A stretch of DNA of 64,000 nt from Bacteroidota bacterium. GTDB taxonomy: Bacteria > Bacteroidota > Bacteroidia > Chitinophagales > LD1. Shown piece after piece: positions 1-8,962 of this stretch. Below the pieces are notes generated by a model. The model saw only the letters and a list, made by a program, of their open reading frames with translations. It was not told the DNA's origin and searched no databases. The DNA is taken from NCBI GenBank assembly GCA_947475165.1, contig CANJLD010000014.1, positions 1 through 64,000 on the forward strand, in the 5' to 3' direction. Within the stretch, counting starts at the first letter, position 1; each line of letters opens with the position of its first letter. A program made the position numbers and the translations under genes.

Positions 1-1731
1 ACGCTTGTTGGTGCGCTCAGGTCCGCCCTCACCGGCAAACATACGCGTAGGGTCTTCGCCTTCGCGCTTAAGCGGAAACACACCGGCTGTGTAAGGAAAC
101 TCACCGGGCACATTTTCCTGCAATTGCCATCTCAGAATATCGCCCCAATCTTTATAGCGCGGTAAATACACTTTGCGGATAGTTGTTCCGCTGAGCGATT
201 TAGAAGTGAAAGGCAAATCCAACACCTTATCGCGCACTTTAAACGCAAACGTATCGCCCGAATATTTTTTCACTTTCTCATTCCACTCCGCAATCAGTTT
301 CCAGTTTTCGGGAGCGAGTTTTAATTGATACGTATCGAGCAAGGCTTTTACCTCATCGCTGTTTTTAAAATCTTCTTTTACTCCGTTCAACTGATACAAT
401 TTGGTGGCGATAGCGCACTGCTCATTCACCCATTCATCGTAACGCTCGTTGTTCTCTGCTATCTCTGCCAGGTAACGCATACGAGCGGGCGGAATGATTT
501 GCGATTTGGTAACGGTGTTCTTTGCCGAAGTATGCTTTACTTTAAAATCCACTTTCGTTTTCACCGTCACCTTGTGCATCAGCAATTCGAAAAGGTGATT
601 CACACCTGCATCGTTAAACTGAGAAGCAATCGTTCCTACCACCGGCACCTCTTCATCCTTAGCCATAAATATTTGATGACTGCGTTTGTATTGTTTGCGC
701 ACATCGGCTAAAGCATCGAGCGCGCCTGCCTTATCAAACTTATTGATAGCAATCGCATCGGCATAGTCAAGCATGTTTATTTTTTCAAGTTGCGTGGCGG
801 CTCCATATTCGGGAGTCATTACCAAGAGCGAAACATTGCAGTAGTCGAGAATAGAAGCATCGCTTTGTCCGGTGCCTGCACTTTCTAAAATGATAAAATC
901 GAAATGCGCTGCTTTGCAAACATCAATGGCTTCCTGAACGTGCACACTCAAAGCCTTATCGCTTTCGCGCGTAGCCAGCGAGCGCATATAAGCGCGCGGA
1001 TTCGAAATTGAATTCATTCTTATTCTATCGCCCAGCAAAGCACCACCGGTTTTCTTTTTACTCGGGTCAACAGAAATTACCGCAATAGTTTTATCGGAAT
1101 AGTTCTTCAAAAACCTTCTAACGATTTCATCGGTCACGGAAGATTTACCTGCTCCACCGGTGCCGGTAATTCCGAGAACGGGAACAGTTGATTCTTCATG
1201 CTTAACTTTTGATTTTCCGGATTCGGCAAGCGTAATCAGTTGAGCAATTGATTTCCATTCCTGCTTATTCAGTTTTTCAATCTGTCCGTTCAGTTTCGAA
1301 ACCGTTTCATAATCGCACTGCTTCACCACATCTTCAATCATTCCTTCGAGGCCCATCGTTCTGCCATCATCCGGAGAATAAATTTTCACGATGCCGTATT
1401 TGTGCAGCTCCTCAATCTCCTGCGGGTGAATAGTCCCTCCGCCTCCGCCAAAAATTTTAATGTGGCTGCAACCGCGTTCTTTCAGCAAATCGTACATGTA
1501 TTTAAAAAACTCAACGTGCCCGCCCTGGTAACTCGTAATAGCAATCCCTTGCGCATCTTCCTGAATAGCGCACTCCACAATTTCCTGCGCGCTGCGGTTA
1601 TGCCCAAGATGAATCACCTCCGCACCTTTTGCCTGCATAATCCTGCGCATAATATTAATGGCGGCATCATGACCATCAAACAGCGAGGCAGCTGTTACTA
1701 TTCTTACTTTATTCTTCAACTGTAAACTCAT
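1..1731 (-). CDS. icmF: Fused isobutyryl-CoA mutase IcmF, N-terminal part (gene cut by window edge)
   Basis: The fused mutase interconverts isobutyryl-CoA and n-butyryl-CoA with adenosylcobalamin; its G-protein domain acts as a built-in chaperone for the cofactor. About 577 residues are present, and the family is near 1,080, so the downstream half lies outside the window. Residues 10-150 form the B12-binding domain, with DGHD near residue 19 in place of the usual DxHxxG, as in other IcmF proteins, and a GGGGG stretch near 95. A MeaB/ArgK-type GTPase follows with P-loop GTGGAGKSS near residue 190 and NKFD as base-specificity motif. The mutase domain starts near residue 510 ([13 protein letters not shown]). 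The order B12 domain, GTPase, mutase separates IcmF from ordinary methylmalonyl-CoA mutase. The ATG at 1729-1731 starts [20 protein letters not shown]. Identification is firm; the exact acyl-CoA substrate is family knowledge only. Confidence 0.93.
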   Translation of the reverse strand, partial: MSLQLKNKVRIVTAASLFDGHDAAINIMRRIMQAKGAEVIHLGHNRSAQEIVECAIQEDAQGIAITSYQGGHVEFFKYMYDLLKERGCSHIKIFGGGGGTIHPQEIEELHKYGIVKIYSPDDGRTMGLEGMIEDVVKQCDYETVSKLNGQIEKLNKQEWKSIAQLITLAESGKSKVKHEESTVPVLGITGTGGAGKSSVTDEIVRRFLKNYSDKTIAVISVDPSKKKTGGALLGDRIRMNSISNPRAYMRSLATRESDKALSVHVQEAIDVCKAAHFDFIILESAGTGQSDASILDYCNVSLLVMTPEYGAATQLEKINMLDYADAIAINKFDKAGALDALADVRKQYKRSHQIFMAKDEEVPVVGTIASQFNDAGVNHLFELLMHKVTVKTKVDFKVKHTSAKNTVTKSQIIPPARMRYLAEIAENNERYDEWVNEQCAIATKLYQLNGVKEDFKNSDEVKALLDTYQLKLAPENWKLIAEWNEKVKKYSGDTFAFKVRDKVLDLPFTSKSLSGTTIRKVYLPRYKDWGDILRWQLQENVPGEFPYTAGVFPLKREGEDPTRMFAGEGGPERTNKR

Positions 1732-1866
1732 GCGGTAAATTTACAAGAATGGGGCAAATGAAAAGCGCAGGCAACTAAATCGTTATTGTTCTCTAATTCG
1801 AGAATAAATCTTCTGAAACAATAAAATACTTAAACGAATATTGCGGCCCACACTTAAATATCATTC

Positions 1867-2322
1867 ATGCCATTCAGCAAACACCGCAGAGGACATACTT
1901 TTTTCATGATTATCTTTTTTGCGTGCCTAGGCATTACCACCGAAGTGTTCTTTACTGCGTTTATGGCTTTGTTTAAGAACGAACCCTTTTGCGGAAGGCC
2001 TTTAATTTCTATGACCGGGCATACTTATGTGTGGATGGTATTTATATACGGACTGATTCCCATTGCCGGAATTTTGATTCACCACCGCGTTGCGGACTGG
2101 AAAATCTGGTTTCGTCTGCCCTTTTATGTAGTGCTTATTTATTCTATTGAATTTACTTCGGGTTATCTTTTAAGAACTCTTACCGGAAGCTGTCCGTGGG
2201 AATACAAAGACGGCTGGAATATCATGGGGCTTATTCAGCTACAATTTCTTCCCGCCTGGCTCTTTTTTAGCTGGATGCTGGAGCGGCTATATGTTTTTAT
2301 TAATAATCGGGTAGTTCAGTAA
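1867..2322 (+). CDS. Small integral membrane protein, CmpB/TMEM229-like (PF06541 type)
   Basis: A 151-residue membrane protein with about four hydrophobic segments: residues 12-32, 52-72, 84-102 and 124-143. The stretch SGYLLRTLTGSCPWEYKD, followed by N..GLIQLQFLPAW and a closing E, resembles the pattern of the putative ABC-transporter type IV / TMEM229 family (Glu, Ser-Gly, Pro-Trp-Tyr, Gly, Pro-Trp). The family's role is not established; no ATPase partner lies next to it. It stands alone, divergent from icmF across 135 bases and 69 bases ahead of the alcohol dehydrogenase operon. The ATG at 1867 gives a basic N-terminus (PFSKHRRGH) before the first helix, supporting this start. Confidence 0.7.
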   Translation: MPFSKHRRGHTFFMIIFFACLGITTEVFFTAFMALFKNEPFCGRPLISMTGHTYVWMVFIYGLIPIAGILIHHRVADWKIWFRLPFYVVLIYSIEFTSGYLLRTLTGSCPWEYKDGWNIMGLIQLQFLPAWLFFSWMLERLYVFINNRVVQ

Positions 2323-2353
2323 TAAAAATCATTTTCTTTTCAGATTACTGCTT

Positions 2354-2361
2354 TATGTTTG
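2354..2361 (+). promoter_or_regulatory. Possible Bacteroidota -7 promoter box (TAnnTTTG)
   Basis: TATGTTTG matches the Bacteroidota -7 consensus TAnnTTTG and lies 30 bases ahead of the ATG at 2392. A T-rich block (TTTTCTTTTC) sits around 2332-2341 where the -33 element would be, but no clean TTG is present. If real, this box also explains why the in-frame TTG at 2359 is not the start codon of the following gene. Confidence 0.4.
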
Positions 2362-2391
2362 CGCCTCATTTTTAAAAACGCGAAATCTAAA

Positions 2392-3531
2392 ATGTCTATC
2401 TCTCAATTTAATTTTCCAACCACTATCCGTTTCGGTGCAGGTGTAGTAAAAGAACTTCCTGATTATTTAAAGAAGAATAATATCAGCCGTCCACTATTGG
2501 TTACTGACCCGAATGTGGCGCAGCTTGGTTTTTTCAAAGCTATTGTAGATGATTTAAAGGCAAAAGGTTTTGCTGTTGAAACATTCAGCAACATCCATAA
2601 GAACCCGGTTAAGAGCGATGTGTATGCCGGCAGCGATGCTTACGATAATCATATGGCAGATTGTATTGTGGGTATTGGCGGAGGTGCAGGTTTAGATGTA
2701 GCTCGCGCTATTCTGCTTCGCATAAATCACCGCGAAGATTTATTTAAGTATGACGATTTGATTGGAGGTGATGTATATGTAACGAACGATGTTCCTCATT
2801 TTGTAACTATTCCTACAACTGCCGGTACCGGTAGTGAAGTTGGTCGCAGTGCCATCATTGCCGATGATGAAACACACCAAAAGAAAATTCTTTTCTCGCC
2901 AAAGCTTCTTGCAAAAATTGTTTTTGCCGACCCGATGTTGACGATGGAACTTCCAGGCTTCATTACCGCAGCCACTGGTATGGATGCTCTTACCCATAAT
3001 ATGGAAGCTTTCCTCGCGAAGAATTATCATCCAATATGCGATGGTATTGCTTTAGAGGGAATGCGTTTGATTTCTCTTTCTCTTGAAAAGGCAGTGAAGA
3101 ATCCGGATGTAGAATCGCGCTCCAATATGTTGCTTGCATCTATGATGGGAGCCATTGCTTTTCAAAAAGGATTAGGTGTAGTTCACTCACTCGCACATCC
3201 GCTTTCCAGTTTGCTTGATACACATCACGGTTTGGCAAACGCGGTGAATATTCCTTACGGAATGAAATTCAATATTGCAGGTTTTGAAGATAAATTTAAA
3301 CGCATTGCACGAACGCTTGATTTGAAAGATGAAACCGGAACCGGTGTGGTGAATTATCTTTTCGATTTGAATACACGCATTAATATTCCGCACAAGCTCA
3401 GAGACATTAATGTGAAACAAGAACACTTAGATACACTGGCAGATTTAGCTTTTGCTGACTTTGCGCATCCAAATAATCCAAAGCCCGTGAGCCGTGCAGA
3501 TTTCAGAGCATTGTATGCAGAAGCACTTTAA
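2392..3531 (+). CDS. Iron-containing (group III) alcohol dehydrogenase
   Basis: NAD(P)-dependent metal alcohol dehydrogenase of the Fe-ADH superfamily, 379 residues. Visible motifs: GIGGGAGLDVARAI near residue 94 for nucleotide binding, GTGSEVG near 145, and candidate metal ligands Asp in FADPML (about 180), His in DALTHNMEA (about 202), and the histidines of HSLAHPLSSLLDTHHG (about 265-280). The substrate cannot be read from sequence. It is the first gene of a tight operon (3 bases to the next gene, 3 more to the third) with a gamma-glutamyl hydrolase and an aldehyde dehydrogenase. That suggests it oxidises the hydroxyl of a gamma-glutamylated amino alcohol; a 4-hydroxybutyrate-type role is an alternative. 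A longer in-frame start (TTG 2359) overlaps a promoter-like box, so ATG 2392 is preferred. Confidence 0.88.
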   Translation: MSISQFNFPTTIRFGAGVVKELPDYLKKNNISRPLLVTDPNVAQLGFFKAIVDDLKAKGFAVETFSNIHKNPVKSDVYAGSDAYDNHMADCIVGIGGGAGLDVARAILLRINHREDLFKYDDLIGGDVYVTNDVPHFVTIPTTAGTGSEVGRSAIIADDETHQKKILFSPKLLAKIVFADPMLTMELPGFITAATGMDALTHNMEAFLAKNYHPICDGIALEGMRLISLSLEKAVKNPDVESRSNMLLASMMGAIAFQKGLGVVHSLAHPLSSLLDTHHGLANAVNIPYGMKFNIAGFEDKFKRIARTLDLKDETGTGVVNYLFDLNTRINIPHKLRDINVKQEHLDTLADLAFADFAHPNNPKPVSRADFRALYAEAL

Positions 3532-3534
3532 ACG

Positions 3535-4251
3535 ATGAGCGACAAAATCAAAATAGGACTGACGTTTACCGAATCCCGCTGGGAGAATTACCCAGCCTGG
3601 ATAAAGGGCAATGACGAAACCATTGAACTGGTGGAACTGCATTGGGAGAAACACAACCTTGATGAGGTTTGGGATTTGGTTGAAGATTGCGATGGTATTG
3701 TACTGACCGGTGGGGTAGATATTCATCCGCGCTTTTATGAAAATGAAAGATTGCAGTTTCCAAATGGTGATGGAAAGTTCAACGAAGAGCGCGATGAATT
3801 TGAAATGCATGTTTTTGAAACGGCTTTGAATTTTAAGCTGCCGGTGCTTGCAATTTGCAGAGGGCTACAATTAGTGAATGTGGCGTTGGGCGGAGATTTA
3901 ATTCAGGACCTGGAAGAAGCCGGAAAGAAAAATCACAGAAGAATTGACGGTGTGGATGATGAGCATGCTATTTCTATTTCCGAAAATTCATTGCTGAAAG
4001 AAGTTGTTGGAAATAATAGTGGAAATATAAACGGAGCTCATCATCAGGCAATAGGAAGATTAAGTGAAGAGTTAGTAACAACAGCTACTTCACCCGATGG
4101 AGTAGTTGAAGCGGTTGAATGGAAAGAAAAAGAAGGTGAATCGTGGATGCTGGCAGTTCAATGGCATCCTGAAAGAATGAAAGACCGGGAGACCAATCCA
4201 ACATCAAAAAACATCAGAGAGAAATTTTTAGAAGAAGCCAAAAAGAAATAA
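3535..4251 (+). CDS. Peptidase C26 / class-I glutamine amidotransferase-like gamma-glutamyl hydrolase (PuuD-like)
   Basis: A 238-residue protein of the class-I glutamine amidotransferase fold, subgroup C26, which includes gamma-glutamyl-GABA hydrolase PuuD. The nucleophile elbow AICRGLQLVNVALGG carries the catalytic Cys near residue 107, and QWHPERM near 209-215 supplies His and Glu of the triad. VLTGGVDIHPRFY near residue 60 is typical of PuuD-like enzymes. No synthetase domain is attached, so it acts as a stand-alone hydrolase releasing glutamate from a gamma-glutamyl amide. It sits 3 bases after the alcohol dehydrogenase and 3 bases before the aldehyde dehydrogenase, so the three are almost certainly co-transcribed. 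The substrate (gamma-glutamyl-glycine or gamma-glutamyl-GABA) is inferred from context. Confidence 0.87.
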   Translation: MSDKIKIGLTFTESRWENYPAWIKGNDETIELVELHWEKHNLDEVWDLVEDCDGIVLTGGVDIHPRFYENERLQFPNGDGKFNEERDEFEMHVFETALNFKLPVLAICRGLQLVNVALGGDLIQDLEEAGKKNHRRIDGVDDEHAISISENSLLKEVVGNNSGNINGAHHQAIGRLSEELVTTATSPDGVVEAVEWKEKEGESWMLAVQWHPERMKDRETNPTSKNIREKFLEEAKKK

Positions 4252-4254
4252 TAA

Positions 4255-5619
4255 ATGAAAGTTGTAAATCCTGCTACGGAGCAAGTAATTGCTGATTTGA
4301 AAGAAGATAATGCAGCATCACTGAAGAAGAAATTGAACCTGCTGAAAGAAGGACAAAAAAAATGGAATGCAGTTCCATTGAAAAAACGTATTGCTGTTCT
4401 TGAAAAATTTTCGGCTTTGCTAAAAGAAAATATTGAAGAAGGCGCGCGGGTTCTTACCAGTGAAGTTGGTAAGCCATTGCAACAAAGCCGCAACGAAATA
4501 AGTGGTACGGGCAGTCGAATTAAATGGCTGACAGAAAACGCGGAAAAGTTTTTGAGCGATGAGGTAATGGGCGATGATGGCAACACGAAAGAAATTATCA
4601 GCTACGAGCCACTTGGAGTTGTTTGCAATATCAGCGCGTGGAATTATCCGTATCTGGTTGGAACTAACGTTTTTGTTCCTGCGTTACTCGCTGGTAATTC
4701 TGTCTTATACAAACCGTCAGAGTTTTCTACACTTACAGGTTTGCAAATCGAAAAGTTTTTAAAGAAAGCAGGAGTGCCGGATGATGCATTTCAAACTGCC
4801 ATAGGTGCCCGTGAAGTTGGCGCAGCTTTGCTTGAAATGAATTTTGACGGATATTTTTTCACCGGTTCTTATGCTACCGGTAAATTCATTTACGAGAAGG
4901 TTGCTCCTAAAATGGTTCCTTGTGGTTTAGAACTTGGCGGCAAAGACCCGTTGTATATTGCCGCAGATGTAAAGGACATTAAAAGCATTGCTGCAGGAAC
5001 AGCCGATGGTGCTTTTTACAACAACGGACAAAGTTGTTGCAGTGTAGAGCGAATTTACGTTCACGAAAAGGTTTACAATAAGTATGTTGAAGAGTTTGTA
5101 AAAGAAGTGAAGAGCTATAAAAGCGGAGACCCGGCCGAAGATGGAGTTTATATTGGAGCTTTAACCCGCGAAGCACAATTGAAAGTGGTAGACTCACAGG
5201 TTAAAGATGCTATAAAGAAAGGTGCGAAGGTTTTAACCGGTGGCAAAAAACTTGCTGGCAAAGGCAACTTCTACGAACCAACTGTTTTGGTAAATGTGAA
5301 TCACAAAATGAAAGTAATGCGCGATGAAAGTTTTGGACCTGTAATTGGAATTCAGAAAGTAAAAAGTGATGAGGAGGCATTGCAACTGATGAACGATACC
5401 GAATACGGGTTAACTGCTGCGGTTTATTCATCTTCTAAATCACGTGCAGAAAAATTGCTCGCACAAACAGACTCAGGCACCGGTTACTGGAACTGCTGCG
5501 ACCGTGTAAGCGCAGCCTTACCATGGAGCGGAAGAAAACATTCAGGCTTTGGTTCTACACTTTCTCATATTGGGCTGCGTGCGTTTACAAAACCGAAAGG
5601 TTTGCATCTTCGCGGGTAA
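4255..5619 (+). CDS. NAD(P)-dependent aldehyde dehydrogenase (semialdehyde type)
   Basis: A 454-residue aldehyde dehydrogenase. It carries the oxyanion-hole region SAWNYPYLVGTNVFVPALL, the YKPSEFS cofactor motif, FTGSYATGK, the general base Glu in GLELGGKDP (near residue 226) and the nucleophile in NNGQSCCSVERI (near 260). The family includes succinate-semialdehyde and aminobutyraldehyde dehydrogenases and its members are a little shorter than the 480-500 residue norm, as here. It is the last gene of the alcohol dehydrogenase-C26 hydrolase operon and would oxidise the aldehyde made by the first enzyme. No terminator is obvious; the following 77 bases contain only A- and T-runs. Confidence 0.88.
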   Translation: MKVVNPATEQVIADLKEDNAASLKKKLNLLKEGQKKWNAVPLKKRIAVLEKFSALLKENIEEGARVLTSEVGKPLQQSRNEISGTGSRIKWLTENAEKFLSDEVMGDDGNTKEIISYEPLGVVCNISAWNYPYLVGTNVFVPALLAGNSVLYKPSEFSTLTGLQIEKFLKKAGVPDDAFQTAIGAREVGAALLEMNFDGYFFTGSYATGKFIYEKVAPKMVPCGLELGGKDPLYIAADVKDIKSIAAGTADGAFYNNGQSCCSVERIYVHEKVYNKYVEEFVKEVKSYKSGDPAEDGVYIGALTREAQLKVVDSQVKDAIKKGAKVLTGGKKLAGKGNFYEPTVLVNVNHKMKVMRDESFGPVIGIQKVKSDEEALQLMNDTEYGLTAAVYSSSKSRAEKLLAQTDSGTGYWNCCDRVSAALPWSGRKHSGFGSTLSHIGLRAFTKPKGLHLRG

Positions 5620-5696
5620 TATCTTATTTCAAAAAAACAGCCGTCATCTCTTTTTTTAAACAGATATCTTAATTTAGATACAGAAACTATAAAATC

Positions 5697-7154
5697 ATGA
5701 AAAAAACTTACACGCTTCTGTTATTGCTAATTGCATTTCTCGCAAATGCTCAAACCTATCCCTTTATCGAAAATTTCGAAACCGGGTTTTCACAATACAA
5801 CGCCATCAATACGCAAAACGGATACTCAAGCGATATGAGTGTTTATCCCCGTGGTATAAGTGCTACTTGGTGTGCGCAAGCGCAAATGAGTCAATTCAAT
5901 CACCGCGATACTTTGGTTACTCCGCTTATTGGTCCGCTTACGGCTAATACCGAAGCTTACTTTTATTTCCGAGTGGTAAGTTACATTGGTTCTGTAGCAG
6001 CGAGTTACACCTTGGCTGGTAACGAAAATATTGTGGTGCAAATAGGCAGTCAGCAACTCAACTTTTATAACACGGTTTATACTATTACCAGCTCGAACCA
6101 AAATAGCGGAACAACTTTTTTAAAAGTACCGGTGAATGTTTCTGCCTATGCCGGGCAGAGCGGAAACGTAAAATTTATTGCAACCGCACCAGGCACTACC
6201 GATTGGTATTTCCATCTTGATTCGATCGTGGTGCGAGAAGCTGGTTCTATTTCATCGCCACCGGTTGTGCAAGGCAGTGTTACCAACTTGCTTTGTAATG
6301 GTGATTGTACCGGTGCTATTAATTTAACCGTAACCGGTGGCACGCAACCTTATTCCTACATTTGGAACAGCGGAAATGGGACTAGTCTTTGTGCAGGAAG
6401 TTATTCTGTAACCGTTACCGATGGCGCCTCACAAACTGCTTCTGCTTCTTTTAATGTTACCGAACCAAGTGTACTTTCAGCCGCTTCTGCTATTTCACCG
6501 GTTACATGTTTTGGCGCTTGCAATGGTATCATTTCGCTTTTCCCAGGCGGAGGAACTCCCGGCTATACTTTTATTTGGAGTAATGGAGCTACTACAGATT
6601 CTACTTCAACCCTATGTGCTGGCACATACAATTGTACTATAACCGATGCAAATAATTGTTCCATAATAGAACCGAATACGGTTAGCGAACCAAGCGAATT
6701 AATGGCAAGTGCTAACAGCGATACCATATTGACGGGCGGAAATATTACCGTTTCTGCCACAGGTGGAACGCCTGCCTATACCATTACATGGAGCGATGCC
6801 GGAAATGGATTTAACCGTACGTTTGCCAGTACAGGGACATACTACTGCACCGTTTGCGACAATCACAATTGTTGTAAATCTGACACTGTTGTTGTAAAAC
6901 AGACCACAGCCGTTGAAGAATTAAACGAAAGCAGCATCAACGTCTATCCATCCCTTACTAACGACTTGATGTGGGTTAGCGGAACAACAACAGGCACTAT
7001 TTTTATTTACGACCAAACCGGAAGACTGATAATGCAACAAAATGTTTCGCAGGGTATTCAGATGGTTTCGCTGCAACAATTGCCGCCAGCAATTTATTTG
7101 ATAGAGGTAAAAACAGAAAACAGAATCAAGCGTTCAAAAATTGTAAAACAGTAA
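5697..7154 (+). CDS. Secreted SprB-repeat protein with type IX sorting domain
   Basis: A 485-residue extracellular protein. Residues 1-18 form a signal peptide (MKKTYTLLLLLIAFLANAQ). A beta-rich domain of about 170 residues (choice-of-anchor-like) follows. Then come three units with the SprB-repeat pattern CxGxCxGxIxLxxxGGTxxYxYxWSNG...LCAGTYxxTxTDxxxC, at roughly residues 198-255, 265-325 and 345-400. The last 80 residues (VYPSLTNDLMWVSG to SKIVKQ) are a type A type IX secretion sorting domain, recognisable by the GTIFIYDQTGRLIMQ and PAIYLIEVKTENRIKRSKI signature. It is exported by the type IX system and probably anchored or released at the cell surface. Function is unknown; SprB repeats occur in surface adhesins. 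A strong terminator follows. Confidence 0.85.
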   Translation: MKKTYTLLLLLIAFLANAQTYPFIENFETGFSQYNAINTQNGYSSDMSVYPRGISATWCAQAQMSQFNHRDTLVTPLIGPLTANTEAYFYFRVVSYIGSVAASYTLAGNENIVVQIGSQQLNFYNTVYTITSSNQNSGTTFLKVPVNVSAYAGQSGNVKFIATAPGTTDWYFHLDSIVVREAGSISSPPVVQGSVTNLLCNGDCTGAINLTVTGGTQPYSYIWNSGNGTSLCAGSYSVTVTDGASQTASASFNVTEPSVLSAASAISPVTCFGACNGIISLFPGGGTPGYTFIWSNGATTDSTSTLCAGTYNCTITDANNCSIIEPNTVSEPSELMASANSDTILTGGNITVSATGGTPAYTITWSDAGNGFNRTFASTGTYYCTVCDNHNCCKSDTVVVKQTTAVEELNESSINVYPSLTNDLMWVSGTTTGTIFIYDQTGRLIMQQNVSQGIQMVSLQQLPPAIYLIEVKTENRIKRSKIVKQ

Positions 7155-7156
7155 AT

Positions 7157-7184
7157 AAAAAATGCGGGTTGCCCCGCATTTTTT
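7157..7184 (+). terminator. Intrinsic terminator after the SprB-repeat gene
   Basis: Perfect 12-bp stem (AAAAAATGCGGG / CCCGCATTTTTT, 7157-7168 and 7173-7184) with loop TTGC, three bases after the stop codon. The right arm ends in a run of T. It lies upstream of tryptophan 2,3-dioxygenase and rules out the in-frame TTG at 7169, inside the hairpin, as that gene's start. Confidence 0.9.
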
Positions 7185-7225
7185 ATTTGTATTGGTGCGA
7201 AAAATTATTTTCACAACTTGCACTT

Positions 7226-8239
7226 ATGAAAGACGGAGTTTACTACAGCGACTATCTGCAATTAGATAAAATACTTGGTGCGCAGGAATTAGAAAGCGAT
7301 AAAGCAAATGCGCATGCACATGATGAAATGCTGTTCATCATTATTCACCAAAGCTACGAGCTTTGGTTCAAACAGATTTTATATGAAGTAAATTCGGTAA
7401 TGGAAATTATGGCAAAGCCAGCCATCTCCGATAGCTCGCCCGATTTGTTTAAAGTAAATCATCGCCTGAACCGGGTTGTAACTATTCTTACTTCGCTGGT
7501 GCAGCAAATCGATATTCTCGAAACCATGACCTCGCTAGACTTTCTTGATTTCAGAAATATGCTTCGTCCTGCTTCGGGTTTTCAAAGTATTCAATTTAAA
7601 GAGTTGGAGGCGTATTTGGGTTTACGTATGCAGAACCGGCACGGCAAAGAATATTACACCAGTCAGCTAAAACCGGAAGACAAAAAAATTATTGAAGACG
7701 TTGAGAAGACTAAACCGCTGATTGATTTGGTGAATGATTGGTTAGAACGCATGCCGTTTTTTGACAAAGCGGAATATTGGAATAATGAAAAATCTTTCTG
7801 GAGTTCTTATGCAGAAGCATATTCGGAAAGTTTGGTGGATGCAGAAAAAAATAATCTTTCGCGTTTCGAAACACTGATTTTGGGTCACGAGAAAAAGGAA
7901 GAGTGGAACTTATCTCCTCGTGCTAGGCGCGCGGCTCTTTTCATATTAATGTATCGCGATTATCCGTTGCTTCAGTTGCCGTACAATCTCCTTAATAATT
8001 TGTTAGAAATAGATAATACGCTTTCTGCCTGGCGTTTTCGTCACATCAACATGGTTCACCGGATGATTGGCACGAGAACCGGCACCGGAGGAAGCACAGG
8101 CAAAGATTATTTACAAGGCGCACTTAACAGCCATTATATTTTTAAAGAATTTGCGGAACTAACTTCGTTTATGATTGAACGCCATAAACTTCCTGAACTT
8201 TCTACTGCATTGAAGCAACGTTTAGGTTTCGATATCTAA
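7226..8239 (+). CDS. kynA: Tryptophan 2,3-dioxygenase
   Basis: Haem dioxygenase that opens the indole ring of L-tryptophan to N-formylkynurenine, the first step of the kynurenine pathway. The 337-residue protein shows the substrate-side motif HDEMLFIIIHQSYELWFKQ near residues 33-51, the region RHINMVHRMIG carrying the haem ligand His, and the glycine-rich GTRTGTGGSTGKDYL loop near residue 290, all diagnostic of the family. The ATG at 7226 gives MKDGVYYSDYLQLDK, matching family N-termini; an upstream TTG falls in a terminator hairpin. Kynureninase and ACMSD lie 3 kb downstream, so tryptophan catabolism genes are loosely grouped. The gene's stop codon overlaps a long inverted repeat. Confidence 0.95.
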   Translation: MKDGVYYSDYLQLDKILGAQELESDKANAHAHDEMLFIIIHQSYELWFKQILYEVNSVMEIMAKPAISDSSPDLFKVNHRLNRVVTILTSLVQQIDILETMTSLDFLDFRNMLRPASGFQSIQFKELEAYLGLRMQNRHGKEYYTSQLKPEDKKIIEDVEKTKPLIDLVNDWLERMPFFDKAEYWNNEKSFWSSYAEAYSESLVDAEKNNLSRFETLILGHEKKEEWNLSPRARRAALFILMYRDYPLLQLPYNLLNNLLEIDNTLSAWRFRHINMVHRMIGTRTGTGGSTGKDYLQGALNSHYIFKEFAELTSFMIERHKLPELSTALKQRLGFDI

Positions 8240-8311
8240 AAATTACAGACACGAATTACACGAATTAATAAGGCTGTATTTGAAATTCGTGTAATTCGTG
8301 TCTGTAATTTT
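8239..8311. repeat. Perfect 28-bp inverted repeat between convergent genes
   Basis: Arms 8239-8266 and 8284-8311 are perfectly complementary around a 17-base spacer. The arms contain the direct motif CACGAATTACACGAATT. The element starts at the last base of the tryptophan dioxygenase stop codon and ends just before the stop of the convergent gene at 8322, so it can act as a bidirectional terminator. A related, slightly degraded element lies at 51505-51565, so this is a dispersed palindromic family rather than a one-off terminator. Confidence 0.9.
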
Positions 8312-8321
8312 CCCTTTACTT

Positions 8322-8864
8322 TTACTTTTCTCCACCCGCGCCTTTAAACTGGTCACCGGTATTTTTGAAAAGAATATTGAAAGTAGTTAGCGAGCCGTAA
8401 ATACGAGTGATGTATTGCTGTAAATCAACTTTGTCTTCATCCGTTAGCACTTTGTGCGAGTTGATATTTTGTTCCAACACACGAAGTCTGTCGCGCAGCA
8501 TCACTATTTTATGAAAGAAAGTTTCAATCGGAATTTCTTTAGGCTGAATACTTGCATCCCCTGATTTTATAACCAACACTCCTTCGTTCCACCGGTTAGC
8601 CAGCGGTACAATTTCCTGTAAGTCGCTTTTTTCATCTACTACTTCGCGGATAGCACGCTTAATATCATCCAATGTAATCGGGACAACATCGGCTTCACAT
8701 TTTTCAAGCACTGTCAATCCTTCAAAATTGCGGGCAATGCCGCGTGTAGAATTGCCGTCTTTGAACCAGATGGAGTAAAACTCTGTGTCCATATCTACCA
8801 CCACACCCTTTCCATATTTCGGGTGTTCAATACGTGAACCAATTCCAAGATTATAATCGCCCAT
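8322..8864 (-). CDS. Conserved protein of unknown function with UvrD-tail-like N-terminal motif
   Basis: A 180-residue, soluble, acidic protein without signal peptide or membrane segment. Residues 7-50 (IGSRIEHPKYGKGVVVDMD...YSIWFKDG) resemble the small beta-barrel motif 'GxxVxHpkfGxGxVxxxxxxxxxVxF' at the C-terminus of UvrD/PcrA helicases and in some nucleic-acid-binding proteins. The remaining 120 residues are helical with a heptad-like stretch (FFHKIVMLRDRLRVLEQNINSHK). I do not recognise a named family. It runs convergent to tryptophan dioxygenase and is followed upstream by short AT-rich repeats of the type GCTAATTTGCTAATC. A protein- or RNA-binding role is a guess. Confidence 0.7.
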   Translation of the reverse strand: MGDYNLGIGSRIEHPKYGKGVVVDMDTEFYSIWFKDGNSTRGIARNFEGLTVLEKCEADVVPITLDDIKRAIREVVDEKSDLQEIVPLANRWNEGVLVIKSGDASIQPKEIPIETFFHKIVMLRDRLRVLEQNINSHKVLTDEDKVDLQQYITRIYGSLTTFNILFKNTGDQFKGAGGEK

Positions 8865-8962
8865 AGTTTTTGATTAGTTGATGTGCAAATTAGCAGATTA
8901 GCAAGTGAAAATACATTCACATATCATCAGCGGTATTTCAATCGGCTAATTTGCTAATCATC

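Noticed and set aside
2359..2391. Longer alcohol dehydrogenase starting at TTG 2359
   Set aside because: It overlaps a TAnnTTTG promoter-like box, and the ATG at 2392 fits the family better.
7169..7225. Longer tryptophan dioxygenase starting at TTG 7169
   Set aside because: The codon lies inside a perfect terminator hairpin; the ATG at 7226 matches family N-termini.
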